Shown here: positions 53,992 through 64,000 of the stretch, piece after piece
Numbering within the stretch: position 1 is the first letter of the stretch
Layout of the letters: the number at the start of each line of letters is the position of its first letter
From: Herbiconiux flava
GTDB lineage: Bacteria > Actinomycetota > Actinomycetes > Actinomycetales > Microbacteriaceae
Direction: 5' to 3'
DNA: 64,000 nucleotides
Assembly (NCBI RefSeq): GCF_013409865.1
Contig: NZ_JACCBM010000001.1
Span: 1,426,001-1,490,000, forward strand
Program-made: the position numbers and the translations under genes
The notes under the pieces: model-generated
Told to the model about the DNA's origin: nothing
Databases searched by the model: none
Seen by the model: only the letters and a program-made list of their open reading frames with translations

Positions 53992-54524
53992 GCGCCGGCC
54001 GCCTCGGCGCCGACCTCGGGCGCTTCTTCGTCGGCCTGAGGCAGGTCGTACGCCCACGTCGGAGCCAGCTGCTGCAGCTTGCGCCCGCGCCACTGCCAGA
54101 ACGCCCACAGGCTGTACCAGGCGAAGGGCGTGAGCACGCCCGCGCCGATCCTCAGCTGGTCGCGGTAGAGCGTCTTGCCCGTGCCGGCGGGGTCGGGGGC
54201 GATGGCCATCTGGTGATCCCACAGCTTGATGGTGCTGACCGCTCCCGTCACGCCCTGGCCCGAGTCGTGCACGATGCGCACGTCGCCGTGCTGCCGGGTC
54301 TCGAAATTGAGGCGGATGATCTGCTTGCCCATCGGGATGACCCCGCCGCCGCGCATCTCGACCGGGTGCTGCCCCGGCTCCCACACCGTCGGGAACCCGT
54401 CGGCCGCCAGCGACTCGATCTCGACCAGCGGGCTCGACACCTCCCGGAACACCGCGGGGGAGCGGATGGCCCGCCAGGCGGCATCGGGATCGCAGTCGAG
54501 GACGAGCTTCAGGAGTACGCGCAT
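53988..54524 (-). CDS. SRPBCC-like (START-fold) protein
   Basis: 178 residues from ATG 54524 (MRVLLKLVLDCDPDAAWRAI). The order of strands and the early helix (PAVFREVSSPLVEIES) resemble polyketide-cyclase/START folds, with a hydrophobic pocket. It ends in an acidic/Ala tail. The frame upstream to 54620 crosses the divergent promoter and is less likely. Ligand unknown. Divergent from DUF427; coupled to DUF1684. Confidence 0.75.
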   Translation of the reverse strand: MRVLLKLVLDCDPDAAWRAIRSPAVFREVSSPLVEIESLAADGFPTVWEPGQHPVEMRGGGVIPMGKQIIRLNFETRQHGDVRIVHDSGQGVTGAVSTIKLWDHQMAIAPDPAGTGKTLYRDQLRIGAGVLTPFAWYSLWAFWQWRGRKLQQLAPTWAYDLPQADEEAPEVGAEAAGA

Positions 54525-54630
54525 GATCACAGTGTGGTCGGCGCCTCCGACATCGCCTAGCAGGCGCCTCACAGACAGGCTCGAAGGCGCGGGCTCGAAG
54601 GCGTAGCGTGAGATCGACATTGGAGGTCAC

Positions 54631-54933
54631 ATGAAAGCTGTCCTGAACGGCACCGTCATCGCCGAAGCCCCGAAAGACGACCTGATCGCGATCGAGGGCA
54701 ACTGGTACTTCCCGCCCGCGAGCGTCAACTCCGAGTACCTCGAGAAGAGCCCGACGCCCTACACCTGCCCCTGGAAGGGCGAGTGCCAGTACTTCAGCGT
54801 GAAGGACGGCGACGAGCTCCTGAAGGACCGCGCCTGGAGCTACCCGCACCCCTACGAGGGCGCCTTCGACCGCGTCGGCAAGGACTTCTCCGACTACGTC
54901 GCCTTCTGGAAGGAAGTCCAGGTCACCGACTGA
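54631..54933 (+). CDS. DUF427 protein
   Basis: 100 residues, complete DUF427 domain: AIEGNWYFPPASVNSEYLEK, then SPTPYTCPWKGECQYFSVKDG and the ending AWSYPHPYEGAFDRVGKDFSDYVAF. A beta-barrel family of unknown function. TAGCGT near 54605 and GGAGG before ATG give a short normal leader. Confidence 0.95.
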   Translation: MKAVLNGTVIAEAPKDDLIAIEGNWYFPPASVNSEYLEKSPTPYTCPWKGECQYFSVKDGDELLKDRAWSYPHPYEGAFDRVGKDFSDYVAFWKEVQVTD

Positions 54934-55046
54934 CCCGGCCTTCTCGCCGCCTCGTTGAGCACAAACTGCTCAGGATGCCCGGCAGCACTCCTCGCTTAGC
55001 GTGATCGGTCGACGCCCACCCGGCGCCGACCGATCCGAGGAGCCCC

Positions 55047-56048
55047 ATGTCCGCACCCGTCCGCCGGCGCACCGTTGCGCTCGCCGCCGTCCTCGTCGCC
55101 CTGGCGGTCCCCGTTGCTACCGCTGCCGGGCCGGCGGGGGCGTGGGAGCTGCCGCCGCGGGACTACGCGACGTGGCACGAGTACGGGGCGGCGACGGCGG
55201 GCGGCAGCCCCGGGCCCGTGGTCGTGGCGCCGGGAGACATCGTCTGGTACGCCGACACGCTCGAGAACGAGATCGTGAAGGTGCCGGCCGCCGTGCCCGC
55301 CGCGGTCGAGCACTTCCGGCTGGGGGCGCTCGCGCCGGGCATCTCCGATCTGGCCGCGGCGAGCGACGGCACGATCTGGTTCGGCGACTTCCTCAACGCG
55401 GCGATCGGGCGGCTCGACCCGGCGACGGGCGACGTGACGGAGTATCCGCTCGGCGGCGCCTTCGACACCGCGACCTCGTTGACGAACGGCCCCGACGGCG
55501 CCCTCTGGTTCGGTGACCCGTCGAACGGCGGGATCGGACGCATCGCGCTCGACGGCAGCATCACCCGCGTGCCCGACCCGGCCGGCGCCGGCGTGTACGG
55601 CATCGCCGCCGCCTACGACGGGCGGCTCTGGTACACCCGCGACGGCCTCGGCTCGCTCGGCGCCTACGACCCGGTGACGCGTGATCTCGACATCGTGCCG
55701 GTCGGCGTGAGCGGCTTCACCGGCCTGACCGCGGCGGCCTCGGGAGGCGTCTGGGTGGGCGGCATCGACACCGTGGTGAAGGTCGCGACCGACGGCACCG
55801 TGGCCAAGCGCATCACCATCCCGGCGCCGCCGTTCGGCCCCGTGGTTCCGCGCCACCTCGTCTCGGCCGACGACGTCGACCTCGCCTTCACCGACGGCGA
55901 CCGCGGCCTCGGCCGCGTCGACCTCTGGGGCACCGTCTCGTTCTCCCGCCCGCCCTTCGCGGGATCCGAGCCCGACCGCCTCGGCGTCACCTCCTACGGC
56001 TCGCTCTGGTACAGCGACCGAGGCCGCCAGACCCTCGGCAACGTCTGA
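55047..56048 (+). CDS. Secreted virginiamycin-B-lyase-like beta-propeller
   Basis: 333 residues. A Sec signal peptide is visible (VRRRTVALAAVLVALAVPVA...AWA-like cleavage). The mature part repeats blades of about 40-45 residues with GTIWFGDFLNAAIGRLDPAT-type motifs (SDGTIWF, PDGALWF, YDGRLWY, ASGGVWV, YGSLWY), the Vgb/streptogramin-lyase propeller pattern. Lyase activity is not established: the specific catalytic His/Glu set cannot be confirmed by eye. Ribosome site GAGGAG precedes ATG. Stands alone. Confidence 0.82.
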   Translation: MSAPVRRRTVALAAVLVALAVPVATAAGPAGAWELPPRDYATWHEYGAATAGGSPGPVVVAPGDIVWYADTLENEIVKVPAAVPAAVEHFRLGALAPGISDLAAASDGTIWFGDFLNAAIGRLDPATGDVTEYPLGGAFDTATSLTNGPDGALWFGDPSNGGIGRIALDGSITRVPDPAGAGVYGIAAAYDGRLWYTRDGLGSLGAYDPVTRDLDIVPVGVSGFTGLTAAASGGVWVGGIDTVVKVATDGTVAKRITIPAPPFGPVVPRHLVSADDVDLAFTDGDRGLGRVDLWGTVSFSRPPFAGSEPDRLGVTSYGSLWYSDRGRQTLGNV

Positions 56049-56055
56049 ACGCCGG

Positions 56056-56544
56056 CTAGGCCGAGCGGGGGGTGGCGCGGCGAGCCGCCGTGACGTCGCG
56101 GCGCGTCCACGCGATGAGGTGCGCCGGCGAGAAGCCCCGCGCGCACTGACTGCACGAGAGCCGCGCCGCCGGCTTCCGGTGCCGGTAGTAGGAGTGCCCC
56201 GCCGGGCAGACCCCGACCCACGGCGCCAGCTCGTCGGCCCGCGTGCCGTCGTGCAGCCGCGACCCCTCGTACCCGAGAGATCGGGCGATCGACACCCACG
56301 CCGGGCCGTGACCCGCGGCCGCCCCGGCCAGCGCGTGCGCCACCTCGTGCAGCAGGATCTGGTGGATCTCGTCGTCGTCGTACCGGGCCGCCAGATACCG
56401 CGACACCGTGATGCGGTGCGCCGTGTAGTTGCACTGCCCCGCCCGGGTCTTCGCGTTGTCGAAGCCGAAGCTCCAGACCGCGGGGTCGAGGTGCATCCTG
56501 ATCAGGGCGTTCGCCCAGGTCGTGACGCGCGAGAGTTCGGCCAT
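56056..56544 (-). CDS. SprT-like zinc metalloprotease domain protein
   Basis: 162 residues. The zinc site HEVAHALAG (HExxH) is near residues 66-74, with the third ligand likely GHGPAWVSIAR. C-terminal zinc-ribbon-like CPAGH...CSQCARGF follows. SprT/Spartan relatives cleave DNA-protein crosslinks in eukaryotes; the bacterial role is unclear. CATAGT (56551-56556, minus strand), overlapping the TAG of the upstream TPR gene, ends six bases before ATG. Confidence 0.88.
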   Translation of the reverse strand: MAELSRVTTWANALIRMHLDPAVWSFGFDNAKTRAGQCNYTAHRITVSRYLAARYDDDEIHQILLHEVAHALAGAAAGHGPAWVSIARSLGYEGSRLHDGTRADELAPWVGVCPAGHSYYRHRKPAARLSCSQCARGFSPAHLIAWTRRDVTAARRATPRSA

Positions 56545-56551
56545 GCGGGGA

Positions 56552-57040
56552 CTATGCCGCGAGCAGCGACTCGGTCACGGCGACCGCCACGAGGGCGCTC
56601 TCCAGCTGATCGATCGAGGCGCCCTGGCGCTCCATCAGGAACACGGCCGCCTTGAAGTCCACCAGGGCCGCGTCGTAGTCCTGCGTCTCGAAGTGCACCT
56701 TGCCGCGGCTGAGCGTGGCGATCGCCTCGAGGGCGCCCCACTCGTGCGTCTGCGCCTCCTCGACGCAGAGCCCGAGCTCCTGCAGCGCCGCCGGGTACTT
56801 GCCCTGGTACTGCTGCACCTGCGCCCGACGGATGCGCGCACCGAGGGCCATCTCCCGGTCGCCCGAGAAGCGCGCCTGCCGCACCGCCTCGTTCGCGATC
56901 ACGAAGGCGTCGTCGAGCTTGCCGAGCAGGCGCAGCAGCACGACCTTCTCGTTCAGCGCGCTGAGGCTGCGCAGCAGGCCGAGCTCGTTCAGGCGCTCCG
57001 TCGCGGCCTGCACGTCGACCTTCTCGCGCAAGGTGGTCAT
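56552..57040 (-). CDS. TPR-like helical repeat protein
   Basis: 162 residues from MTTLREKVDVQAATERLNEL. Paired helices with the spacing of tetratricopeptide repeats (GKLDDAFVIANEAVRQAR, YQGKYPAALQELGLCVEEAQ, DYDAALVDFKAAVFL) suggest three or four TPR units for protein binding. No ribosome site is obvious; the frame continues upstream to 57166. Probably expressed with, or upstream of, the SprT-like gene. Confidence 0.75.
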   Translation of the reverse strand: MTTLREKVDVQAATERLNELGLLRSLSALNEKVVLLRLLGKLDDAFVIANEAVRQARFSGDREMALGARIRRAQVQQYQGKYPAALQELGLCVEEAQTHEWGALEAIATLSRGKVHFETQDYDAALVDFKAAVFLMERQGASIDQLESALVAVAVTESLLAA

Positions 57041-57151
57041 GTCGTAACCCGTGATGATGCTCAGTTCGTGCTCCTGGTGCTCGAGATCCCTCGACAAGCG
57101 TACCCAGGACGAGGGACATCCCCGGGCGCGACACCGGCGAACACCGGCAAG

Positions 57152-57197
57152 ACCGAGCGCCGACACCGAGCGCCGACACCGAGCGCCGACACCGAGC
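57152..57197. repeat. 3.5 tandem copies of a 13-bp unit
   Basis: ACCGAGCGCCGAC repeats at 57152, 57165 and 57178, with a partial copy at 57191, in the gap between the sugar dehydrogenase stop and the TPR gene on the same strand. Confidence 0.85.
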
Positions 57198-57221
57198 CCG
57201 AGCGAACACCCGCGAACTAGT

Positions 57222-58412
57222 TCACCCCGCCGGAACCAGTTCCACCCGATACAGCACGTCGTCCCCCGCCCGAGGCTCGCCTCGCCCGTCGGTGTTGTTC
57301 GTCAGCAGGTACAGCGACGCCCCCGGCCCCCGCACCACATCCCGGATCCGCCCGAACTGCCCCGTGTAGTGCTCCTGAGCCGACCCGTCGAAGCGGATGC
57401 TCCACAGCCGCTCCCCGCCGAGCCCCGCCATGAACACGGTGTCTCCGACCACGGCGATCCCCGAGGGGCTGGCGTCGTCGGTCGCCCACTGCTGCACCGG
57501 ATCCACGAGGCCCGCCGACCCGGTGACCCCCTCCGAAAGCGGCCACCCGTAGTTGGCGCCCGGCGTGATCCGGTTGATCTCGTCCCAGGTGTTCTGTCCG
57601 AACTCCGCCGCCCACATCGTCCCGTCGGACGCCCACGCGATCCCCTGCGGGTTGCGGTGCCCCAGCGACCACACCGGCGACCCCGGGAACGGGTTGTCGC
57701 CCGGCACCTGTCCCTCCGCCGTCACCCGCAGGATCTTCCCGCCCAGCGAGTCCAGCGTCTGCGCGTTCGCCCCGTCGCTGGCGTCTCCCGCGGTCACGTA
57801 GAGCATCCCGTCCGGCCCGAACTTGATCCGCCCGCCGTTGTGGTTCGACGCTTTGGGCAGCCCGGTGAGCACCTCGGTGACGGCGCCCGCCGACCGCGCG
57901 CCCGGTGCGCCCGACAGCGGCATCCGCACCACCCGGTTGTCGTCGGCCCCGGTGAACATCGCGTACAGCCAGGTTCCGGATGCCCCCTCCGTCGTCGTGA
58001 TGCCGAGCAGCCCTCCCTCGCCGAGCGCCGACACCCCGGGCACCGTCGTCACGGGCACGGCCCGACCCTCCACGATCTCCACCACGGCCCCCGTGTCCCG
58101 CTCCGAGACGAACAGCGACCCGTCGCCGAGCGTCGCGATCGACCACGGCGCCGGGAGCCCCGACGCCACCACCGTCGGAGACCCCGACGGCACCAGGGGC
58201 CCGAGGTCCTCCGCGGGAGCCGAGGACGCGGAAGGAGAAGGAGAGGGCGACGCAGACGCAGCTTCAGACGGAGACGACGCTGACGGAGACGGCATCGCCG
58301 TCGAGGCCGCCGTCGGCCCCCGCGTCACCGAGGGCTCCGCCGAGCATCCGGCCAGCACCACGGCGGTCAGGGCCAGAACACCGGCACCCGCGAACGACTT
58401 CGATCGGCTCAT
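57222..58412 (-). CDS. PQQ-dependent sugar (glucose/aldose) dehydrogenase-like lipoprotein
   Basis: 396 residues. Lipoprotein signal peptide with lipobox LAGC (C23), then a Ser/Pro/Ala linker to about residue 70. The GSDH-type six-bladed propeller follows: PWSIATLGDGSLFVSERD, GEGGLLGI, the NHNGGRIKFGPDG motif (conserved His/Asn), LGHRNPQGIAW, and NTWDEINRITPGANYGWP. Soluble glucose/aldose dehydrogenases of this family bind PQQ. Located outside the membrane. It lies 12 bp downstream of the spermidine-synthase-like gene on the same strand. Confidence 0.9.
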   Translation of the reverse strand: MSRSKSFAGAGVLALTAVVLAGCSAEPSVTRGPTAASTAMPSPSASSPSEAASASPSPSPSASSAPAEDLGPLVPSGSPTVVASGLPAPWSIATLGDGSLFVSERDTGAVVEIVEGRAVPVTTVPGVSALGEGGLLGITTTEGASGTWLYAMFTGADDNRVVRMPLSGAPGARSAGAVTEVLTGLPKASNHNGGRIKFGPDGMLYVTAGDASDGANAQTLDSLGGKILRVTAEGQVPGDNPFPGSPVWSLGHRNPQGIAWASDGTMWAAEFGQNTWDEINRITPGANYGWPLSEGVTGSAGLVDPVQQWATDDASPSGIAVVGDTVFMAGLGGERLWSIRFDGSAQEHYTGQFGRIRDVVRGPGASLYLLTNNTDGRGEPRAGDDVLYRVELVPAG

Positions 58413-58424
58413 GACGACCTCCCT

Positions 58425-59300
58425 CTAGTCGTCCATCCTCTTCCGGTCGACCTGGAAAATGCTCCGAGCCGGCGCCGGCGACCTCACCGCCGTCTGGTCG
58501 GTGGCCACCGCGGCCCCCGCGGTGAACTGCCGCAGCTCGCTGCCGGTGACCATCTTCGCGGGCACCGGGTCGCTCGCGACCAGCCGGGGCATCCGATCGA
58601 AGGGCAGGGACGAGTTCGAGGCGAACGCGACGACGTTGCCGAACCGGCGCGCCTTCAGCATCTGCGGGTCGGCCACGATCGCGACGTCGGCGAAGACCTG
58701 CCCGAGGGTCGCGGCCTGGCTGCGCGCGAACGCGAGCCCCGCCCCGTCGGCGACGTTCACGGCCACGAGGCCCGTGGGGGAGAGCACTGCTGCGACCGCG
58801 GTGTAGAACTGAACGCTCGTCACGTGCGCCGGCGTGCGCGCCCCGGCGAAGACGTCGACGACCACCACGTCGGTCGTGCCGCGCAGCCCGGGCGGCAGCT
58901 TCTCGAGAACCGCACGGGCGTCGCCGTGACGAACCCGGATGCTCGCCCCCTTCGGCAGGGGAAGGTGCTCCCGCACGAAGCCGACGAGCTCGCTATCGAT
59001 CTCGACGACCTGCTGGCGCGAACCCGGTCGCGTCGCCTCGACGTAGCGGGGGAGCGTGAAGGCGCCGCCGCCCAGGTGCACCGCCGTGATGGGAGCACCG
59101 GGAGCCGCCACGAGGTCGATGCCGTGCCCGATGCGCCGCACGTACTCGAAGGAGAGGTAGCGCGGGTCGTCGAGGTCGACGTGCGACTGCGGCGTGCCGT
59201 CGACGATCAGCACCTGGGAGCCGGGCCGGAACCTGTCCTCCTCGAGCGTCGCCAACAGGCCGTCGGCCAGTCGGGCGCGGGGAATCTCTCGATCTTTCAC
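58425..59300 (-). CDS. Spermidine-synthase-like (fused aminopropyltransferase-fold) protein
   Basis: 291 residues from GTG 59300. Rossmann methyltransferase/spermidine-synthase fold: GTPQSHVDLDDPRYLSFEYV, AVHLGGGAFTLPRYV, VVEIDSELV, RVRHGDARAVL and TDVVVVDVFAG. Actinobacterial members lack clear polyamine activity. The GTG sits only two bases after the -10 TATAAC, so the real start may lie downstream (TTG 59255 is a candidate). It is divergent from rpoB. Confidence 0.78.
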   Translation of the reverse strand: MKDREIPRARLADGLLATLEEDRFRPGSQVLIVDGTPQSHVDLDDPRYLSFEYVRRIGHGIDLVAAPGAPITAVHLGGGAFTLPRYVEATRPGSRQQVVEIDSELVGFVREHLPLPKGASIRVRHGDARAVLEKLPPGLRGTTDVVVVDVFAGARTPAHVTSVQFYTAVAAVLSPTGLVAVNVADGAGLAFARSQAATLGQVFADVAIVADPQMLKARRFGNVVAFASNSSLPFDRMPRLVASDPVPAKMVTGSELRQFTAGAAVATDQTAVRSPAPARSIFQVDRKRMDD

Positions 59301-59302
59301 GC

Positions 59303-59331
59303 GTTATACCTGAGAAACCCAAACTGGTCAA
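59303..59331 (-). promoter_or_regulatory. Strong promoter of the spermidine-synthase-like gene
   Basis: -35 TTGACC (59326-59331), 17-bp spacer, -10 TATAAC (59303-59308), minus strand. Confidence 0.8.
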
Positions 59332-59340
59332 GAATTCGAC

Positions 59341-59369
59341 TGGACAGGCGTGTCGAAAGCGCCTATTGT
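59341..59369 (+). promoter_or_regulatory. Candidate distal rpoB promoter
   Basis: -35 TGGACA (59341-59346), 17-bp spacer, -10 TATTGT (59364-59369). A second TATTGTGG occurs at 59404. The start site would be about 190 bp before rpoB. Further -10-like TCTAAT and TAGAAC sites lie between. Confidence 0.55.
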
Positions 59370-59562
59370 GGTTCTTTGCGCTCCCAGAACACTCATGCCT
59401 TCATATTGTGGTCGGCAGCTGCCTGGTGACGGTCTTCTAATCGTCCCGTGCAGCAACACTCTAGAACCAGATGGCGGGTTCGGACCATATCTCGGGAGTT
59501 CTCGACACCACATCGACCGTAAGTAACGCAAGGGCCCGACGGGGTCCACGGAGGTTATTTCC

Positions 59563-62500
59563 TTGGCTGCTGCGCGCAACGCAACCACCACTTCACCCAA
59601 GAACGGCCGGGCCGCATCGCGGCTCTCGTTCGCCAAGATCACCGACACCCTGACCGTTCCGGATCTGCTCGCACTGCAGACCGAGAGCTTCGACTGGCTG
59701 GTCGGCAACGACGTGTGGAAGGCACGCGTCGCGGAGGCCAAGGAGGCCGGCCGGCAAGACCTGCCGGGCCGTTCAGGCCTCGAGGAGATCTTCGAGGAGA
59801 TCTCTCCCATCGAAGACCTCGGTGAGACCATGCAGCTCAGCTTCACGAGCCCGTTCCTCGAGCCCGAGAAGTACACCATCGACGAGTGCAAGGAGCGCGG
59901 CAAGACCTACGCCGCCCCGCTGTACGTCGAGGCCGAGTTCATGAACCACCAGACCGGTGAGATCAAGACGCAGACCGTCTTCATGGGCGACTTCCCGCTC
60001 ATGACCGAGCGCGGCACGTTCATCATCAACGGCACCGAGCGCGTCGTCGTGTCGCAGCTCGTCCGCAGCCCCGGCGTGTACTTCGAGCGCACCCCCGAGA
60101 AGACCTCCGACAAGGACATCTACTCGGCGCGCGTCATCCCGAGCCGCGGTGCCTGGCTCGAGTTCGAGATCGACAAGCGCGACCAGGTCGGCGTGCGCAT
60201 CGACCGCAAGCGCAAGCAGTCGGTCACCGTGTTCCTGAAGGCCCTCGGCCTGACCTCCGAGGAGATCCTCGAGGAGTTCAAGGGCTACGCGTCGATCGAG
60301 GCCACCCTGGAGAAGGACTCGATCCTCACCAAGGAAGAGGCCCTGAAGGACATCTACCGCAAGCTGCGCCCGGGCGAGCAGGTCGCCGCCGAGGCCGCGC
60401 GTGCGCTGCTCGACAACTTCTACTTCAACTCCAAGCGGTACGACCTGGCGAAGGTCGGTCGTTACAAGATCAACCGCAAGCTCGGCATCGACGCGCCGCT
60501 GTCCGACTCCGTGCTCACCACGCAGGACATCATCGCGACGATCAAGTACCTGGTCGCCCTGCACGACAACCGCACCACCCTCCCCGGTGTGCGCGACAGC
60601 AAGCCGGTCGACATCCGTCTCGACGTGGACGACATCGACCACTTCGGCAACCGTCGCATCCGCGCCGTCGGCGAGCTCATCCAGAACCAGGTCCGCACCG
60701 GTCTGTCCCGCATGGAGCGCGTCGTCCGCGAGCGCATGACCACGCAGGACATCGAGGCGATCACCCCGCAGACCCTGATCAACGTGCGCCCCGTCGTCGC
60801 CGCGATCAAGGAGTTCTTCGGAACCTCGCAGCTCTCGCAGTTCATGGACCAGAACAACCCGCTCGCGGGCCTGACCCACAAGCGCCGCCTGAGCGCCCTG
60901 GGCCCGGGTGGTCTGAGCCGTGAGCGCGCCGGTGTCGAGGTGCGCGACGTGCACCCCAGCCACTACGGCCGTATGTGCCCCATCGAGACCCCGGAAGGCC
61001 CGAACATCGGCCTGATCGGCTCGCTGGCGTCGTTCGCCCGCATCAACTCGTTCGGTTTCATCGAGACCCCGTACCGTCGCGTCGTCGACGGCGTGGTCAC
61101 GGCGAACATCGACTACCTCACCGCGTCCGAGGAGGACGAGTACATCGTCGCCCAGGCGAACGCGCCGCTGACCGGCGACGCCAAGTTCGCCGAGGCCCGC
61201 GTGCTCGCCCGCAAGAAGGGCGGCGAGGTCGACCTGTTCCCGGCCGAAGACATCGGCTACATGGATGTCTCGCCGCGCCAGATGGTGTCGGTCGCGACCT
61301 CGCTCATCCCGTTCCTCGAGCACGACGACGCGAACCGCGCCCTCATGGGTGCGAACATGCAGCGCCAGGCCGTGCCGCTGCTCCGCTCGGAGTCGCCGCT
61401 GGTCGGAACCGGTATGGAGGGCTTCGCGGCCATCGACGCCGGCGACGTGGTCACCACGACGAACGCCGGTGTCGTGCAGGAGGTGTCGGCCGACGCCGTC
61501 ACCGTCCAGCTCGACGAGGGCGGAACCGACACGTACTACCTGCGCAAGTTCGACCGCTCGAACCAGGGCACGTCGTACAACCACCGCGTCATCGTCTCCG
61601 AGGGTGAGCGCGTCGAGGTCGGTCAGGTCATCGCGGATGGCCCGGCCACCGAGAACGGTGAGCTGGCGCTCGGCAAGAACCTCCTCGTGGCGTTCATGCC
61701 GTGGGAGGGTCACAACTTCGAGGACGCCATCATCCTGAGCCAGAACCTGGTGAAGGACGACGTGCTCTCGTCGATCCACATCGAGGAGTACGAGGTCGAC
61801 GCCCGCGACACCAAGCTCGGCAAGGAGGAGATCACCCGTGACCTCCCCAACGTCAGCCCGGAGCTGCTGGCCGACCTCGACGAGCGCGGCATCATCCGCA
61901 TCGGTGCCGAGGTTCGCCCCGGTGACATCCTCGTCGGCAAGGTGACGCCCAAGGGCGAGACCGAGCTCTCCGCCGAGGAGCGCCTGCTGCGCGCCATCTT
62001 CAACGAGAAGTCCCGCGAGGTCCGTGACACGAGCCTCAAGGTGCCCCACGGTGAAGAGGGCACGATTATCGCCGTCAAGGAGTTCTCGGCCGAGAACGAC
62101 GACGAGCTCGGCTCGGGCGTCAACCAGCGCGTCGTGGTCTACATCGCCCAGAAGCGCAAGATCACCGCGGGTGACAAGCTCGCCGGCCGTCACGGCAACA
62201 AGGGCGTCATCTCGAAGATCCTCCCGGTTGAGGACATGCCGTTCCTCGCCGACGGGACTCCGGTCGACATCGTCCTGAACCCGATGGGCATCCCGGGCCG
62301 CATGAACTTCGGCCAGGTGCTGGAGACACACCTCGGGTGGATCGCCAAGCAGGGCTGGGAGGTCGACGGCAAGCCGAAGTGGGCCGCGAACCTGCCCGAG
62401 CAGGCGCGTTCCGCTGCTCCCGGCACGAAGGTCGCGACCCCCGTGTTCGACGGCGCCTCCGAGGAGGAGATCGCGGGTCTGCTCGACTCGACGACCCCCA

Positions 62501-63051
62501 CTCGCGACGGCGAGCGCCTGATCGGCTCCTCCGGAAAGACCCGTCTGTTCGACGGCCGTTCCGGCGAGCCGTACCCGGAGCCCGTCTCGGTCGGCTACAT
62601 GTACATCCTGAAGCTGCACCACCTCGTCGACGACAAGATCCACGCTCGTTCGACCGGCCCGTACTCGATGATCACGCAGCAGCCGCTGGGTGGTAAGGCG
62701 CAGTTCGGTGGCCAGCGCTTCGGTGAGATGGAGGTGTGGGCCCTCGAGGCCTACGGTGCCGCGTACGCGCTGCAGGAGCTCCTGACGATCAAGTCCGACG
62801 ACATCCTCGGCCGCGTGAAGGTCTACGAGGCGATCGTCAAGGGCGAGAACATCCAGGAGCCCGGCATCCCCGAGTCCTTCAAGGTGCTCATCAAGGAGAT
62901 GCAGTCCCTGTGCCTGAACGTCGAGGTGCTCTCGGCCGACGGCACGGCGGTCAGCCTCCGCGACACCGACGACGAGGTGTTCCGCGCCGCGGAAGAGCTC
63001 GGCATCAACATCTCCAGCCGCTTCGAGTCGTCGTCCATCGACGACATCTGA
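59563..63051 (+). CDS. rpoB: DNA-directed RNA polymerase beta subunit
   Basis: 1162 residues from TTG, with GGAGG about nine bases upstream. The rifampicin region [20 protein letters not shown] is wild type; [18 protein letters not shown] follows, as do [33 protein letters not shown] and the C-terminal [20 protein letters not shown]. It forms the catalytic core with beta' and carries the rifamycin pocket. It has a roughly 260-bp leader and is followed 42 bp later by rpoC. Confidence 0.99.
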   Translation: MAAARNATTTSPKNGRAASRLSFAKITDTLTVPDLLALQTESFDWLVGNDVWKARVAEAKEAGRQDLPGRSGLEEIFEEISPIEDLGETMQLSFTSPFLEPEKYTIDECKERGKTYAAPLYVEAEFMNHQTGEIKTQTVFMGDFPLMTERGTFIINGTERVVVSQLVRSPGVYFERTPEKTSDKDIYSARVIPSRGAWLEFEIDKRDQVGVRIDRKRKQSVTVFLKALGLTSEEILEEFKGYASIEATLEKDSILTKEEALKDIYRKLRPGEQVAAEAARALLDNFYFNSKRYDLAKVGRYKINRKLGIDAPLSDSVLTTQDIIATIKYLVALHDNRTTLPGVRDSKPVDIRLDVDDIDHFGNRRIRAVGELIQNQVRTGLSRMERVVRERMTTQDIEAITPQTLINVRPVVAAIKEFFGTSQLSQFMDQNNPLAGLTHKRRLSALGPGGLSRERAGVEVRDVHPSHYGRMCPIETPEGPNIGLIGSLASFARINSFGFIETPYRRVVDGVVTANIDYLTASEEDEYIVAQANAPLTGDAKFAEARVLARKKGGEVDLFPAEDIGYMDVSPRQMVSVATSLIPFLEHDDANRALMGANMQRQAVPLLRSESPLVGTGMEGFAAIDAGDVVTTTNAGVVQEVSADAVTVQLDEGGTDTYYLRKFDRSNQGTSYNHRVIVSEGERVEVGQVIADGPATENGELALGKNLLVAFMPWEGHNFEDAIILSQNLVKDDVLSSIHIEEYEVDARDTKLGKEEITRDLPNVSPELLADLDERGIIRIGAEVRPGDILVGKVTPKGETELSAEERLLRAIFNEKSREVRDTSLKVPHGEEGTIIAVKEFSAENDDELGSGVNQRVVVYIAQKRKITAGDKLAGRHGNKGVISKILPVEDMPFLADGTPVDIVLNPMGIPGRMNFGQVLETHLGWIAKQGWEVDGKPKWAANLPEQARSAAPGTKVATPVFDGASEEEIAGLLDSTTPTRDGERLIGSSGKTRLFDGRSGEPYPEPVSVGYMYILKLHHLVDDKIHARSTGPYSMITQQPLGGKAQFGGQRFGEMEVWALEAYGAAYALQELLTIKSDDILGRVKVYEAIVKGENIQEPGIPESFKVLIKEMQSLCLNVEVLSADGTAVSLRDTDDEVFRAAEELGINISSRFESSSIDDI

Positions 63052-63066
63052 GCCGGCAGCCACTAG

Positions 63067-64000
<934 letters not shown>

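Overview
This window is chromosomal DNA from a high-GC Gram-positive actinobacterium, most likely of the family Microbacteriaceae. The signs are a very strong G/C preference at third codon positions, frequent GTG and TTG starts, rpoB-rpoC order with TTG starts, an Lhr helicase joined to a Nei-type glycosylase, an actinobacterial Stealth-type sugar phosphotransferase, a DtxR/IdeR-like iron box, and many apparently leaderless genes with a -10 element (TANNNT) about 6 bases before the start codon. The genus cannot be fixed from sequence reading alone. I see no prophage, insertion sequence, CRISPR array or rRNA; the only tRNA is tRNA-Ser(CGA).

Layout. 1-5 kb: small acidic and DksA-like proteins, an MTH1-like Nudix hydrolase, and an unusual zinc-ribbon SDR protein. 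3.2-7.6 kb: a tetR-ABC-ABC operon for a heterodimeric exporter, with an operator over its own promoter. 7.6-10.5 kb: a divergent CGNR-regulator/MFS pair, DUF1653 and a HAD phosphatase. 10.5-17.6 kb: an AAA ATPase, a GAF regulator facing an aldehyde dehydrogenase-DUF779 pair, and small membrane proteins. 18-23.4 kb: a carboxylesterase, a PrsW-like protease, a RibD-C reductase, radA and a putative 2OG-Fe(II) oxygenase. 23.5-27 kb: Stealth protein, metallophosphoesterase, potassium channel. 27-30.8 kb: tRNA-Ser, a second CGNR/MFS divergent pair, and a marR/quinone-reductase divergent pair with two identical-type operators. 30.9-35.2 kb: DNA polymerase IV, RlmC, an esterase and a VOC protein. 35.3-38.2 kb: a membrane-anchored sulfite-oxidase-family molybdoenzyme followed by msrB-msrA. 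38.3-45 kb: thyA-dfrA, DUF2071, a HAD protein preceded by a 16-copy 18-bp minisatellite, YbaK, an esterase and a frameshifted MmcQ/YjbR gene. 44.3-50.1 kb: lhr-nei. 50-59.3 kb: a Nudix-like protein, YdeI, a DEAD-box RNA helicase with a structured leader, DUF1684, SRPBCC and DUF427 proteins, a Vgb-like secreted propeller, SprT and TPR proteins, a PQQ-type sugar dehydrogenase lipoprotein and a spermidine-synthase-like protein. 59.6 kb to the end: rpoB and the 5' part of rpoC.

Functional themes. (i) Oxidative-damage repair and sanitation: Nudix, msrA/msrB, the molybdoenzyme, Nei, a quinone reductase. (ii) Self-regulated export and detoxification: TetR-ABC and two CGNR-MFS pairs. (iii) DNA repair: RadA, Pol IV, Lhr/Nei, SprT-like. 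(iv) Core nucleotide, RNA and transcription functions: ThyA/DHFR, RlmC, DEAD-box helicase, RpoB/RpoC. Most of the window is ordinary core genome. The noteworthy material is regulatory (leaderless promoters, paired operators, palindromes), the repeated CGNR/MFS module, the SDR protein lacking its catalytic tyrosine, and stop-codon-proximal tandem repeats.
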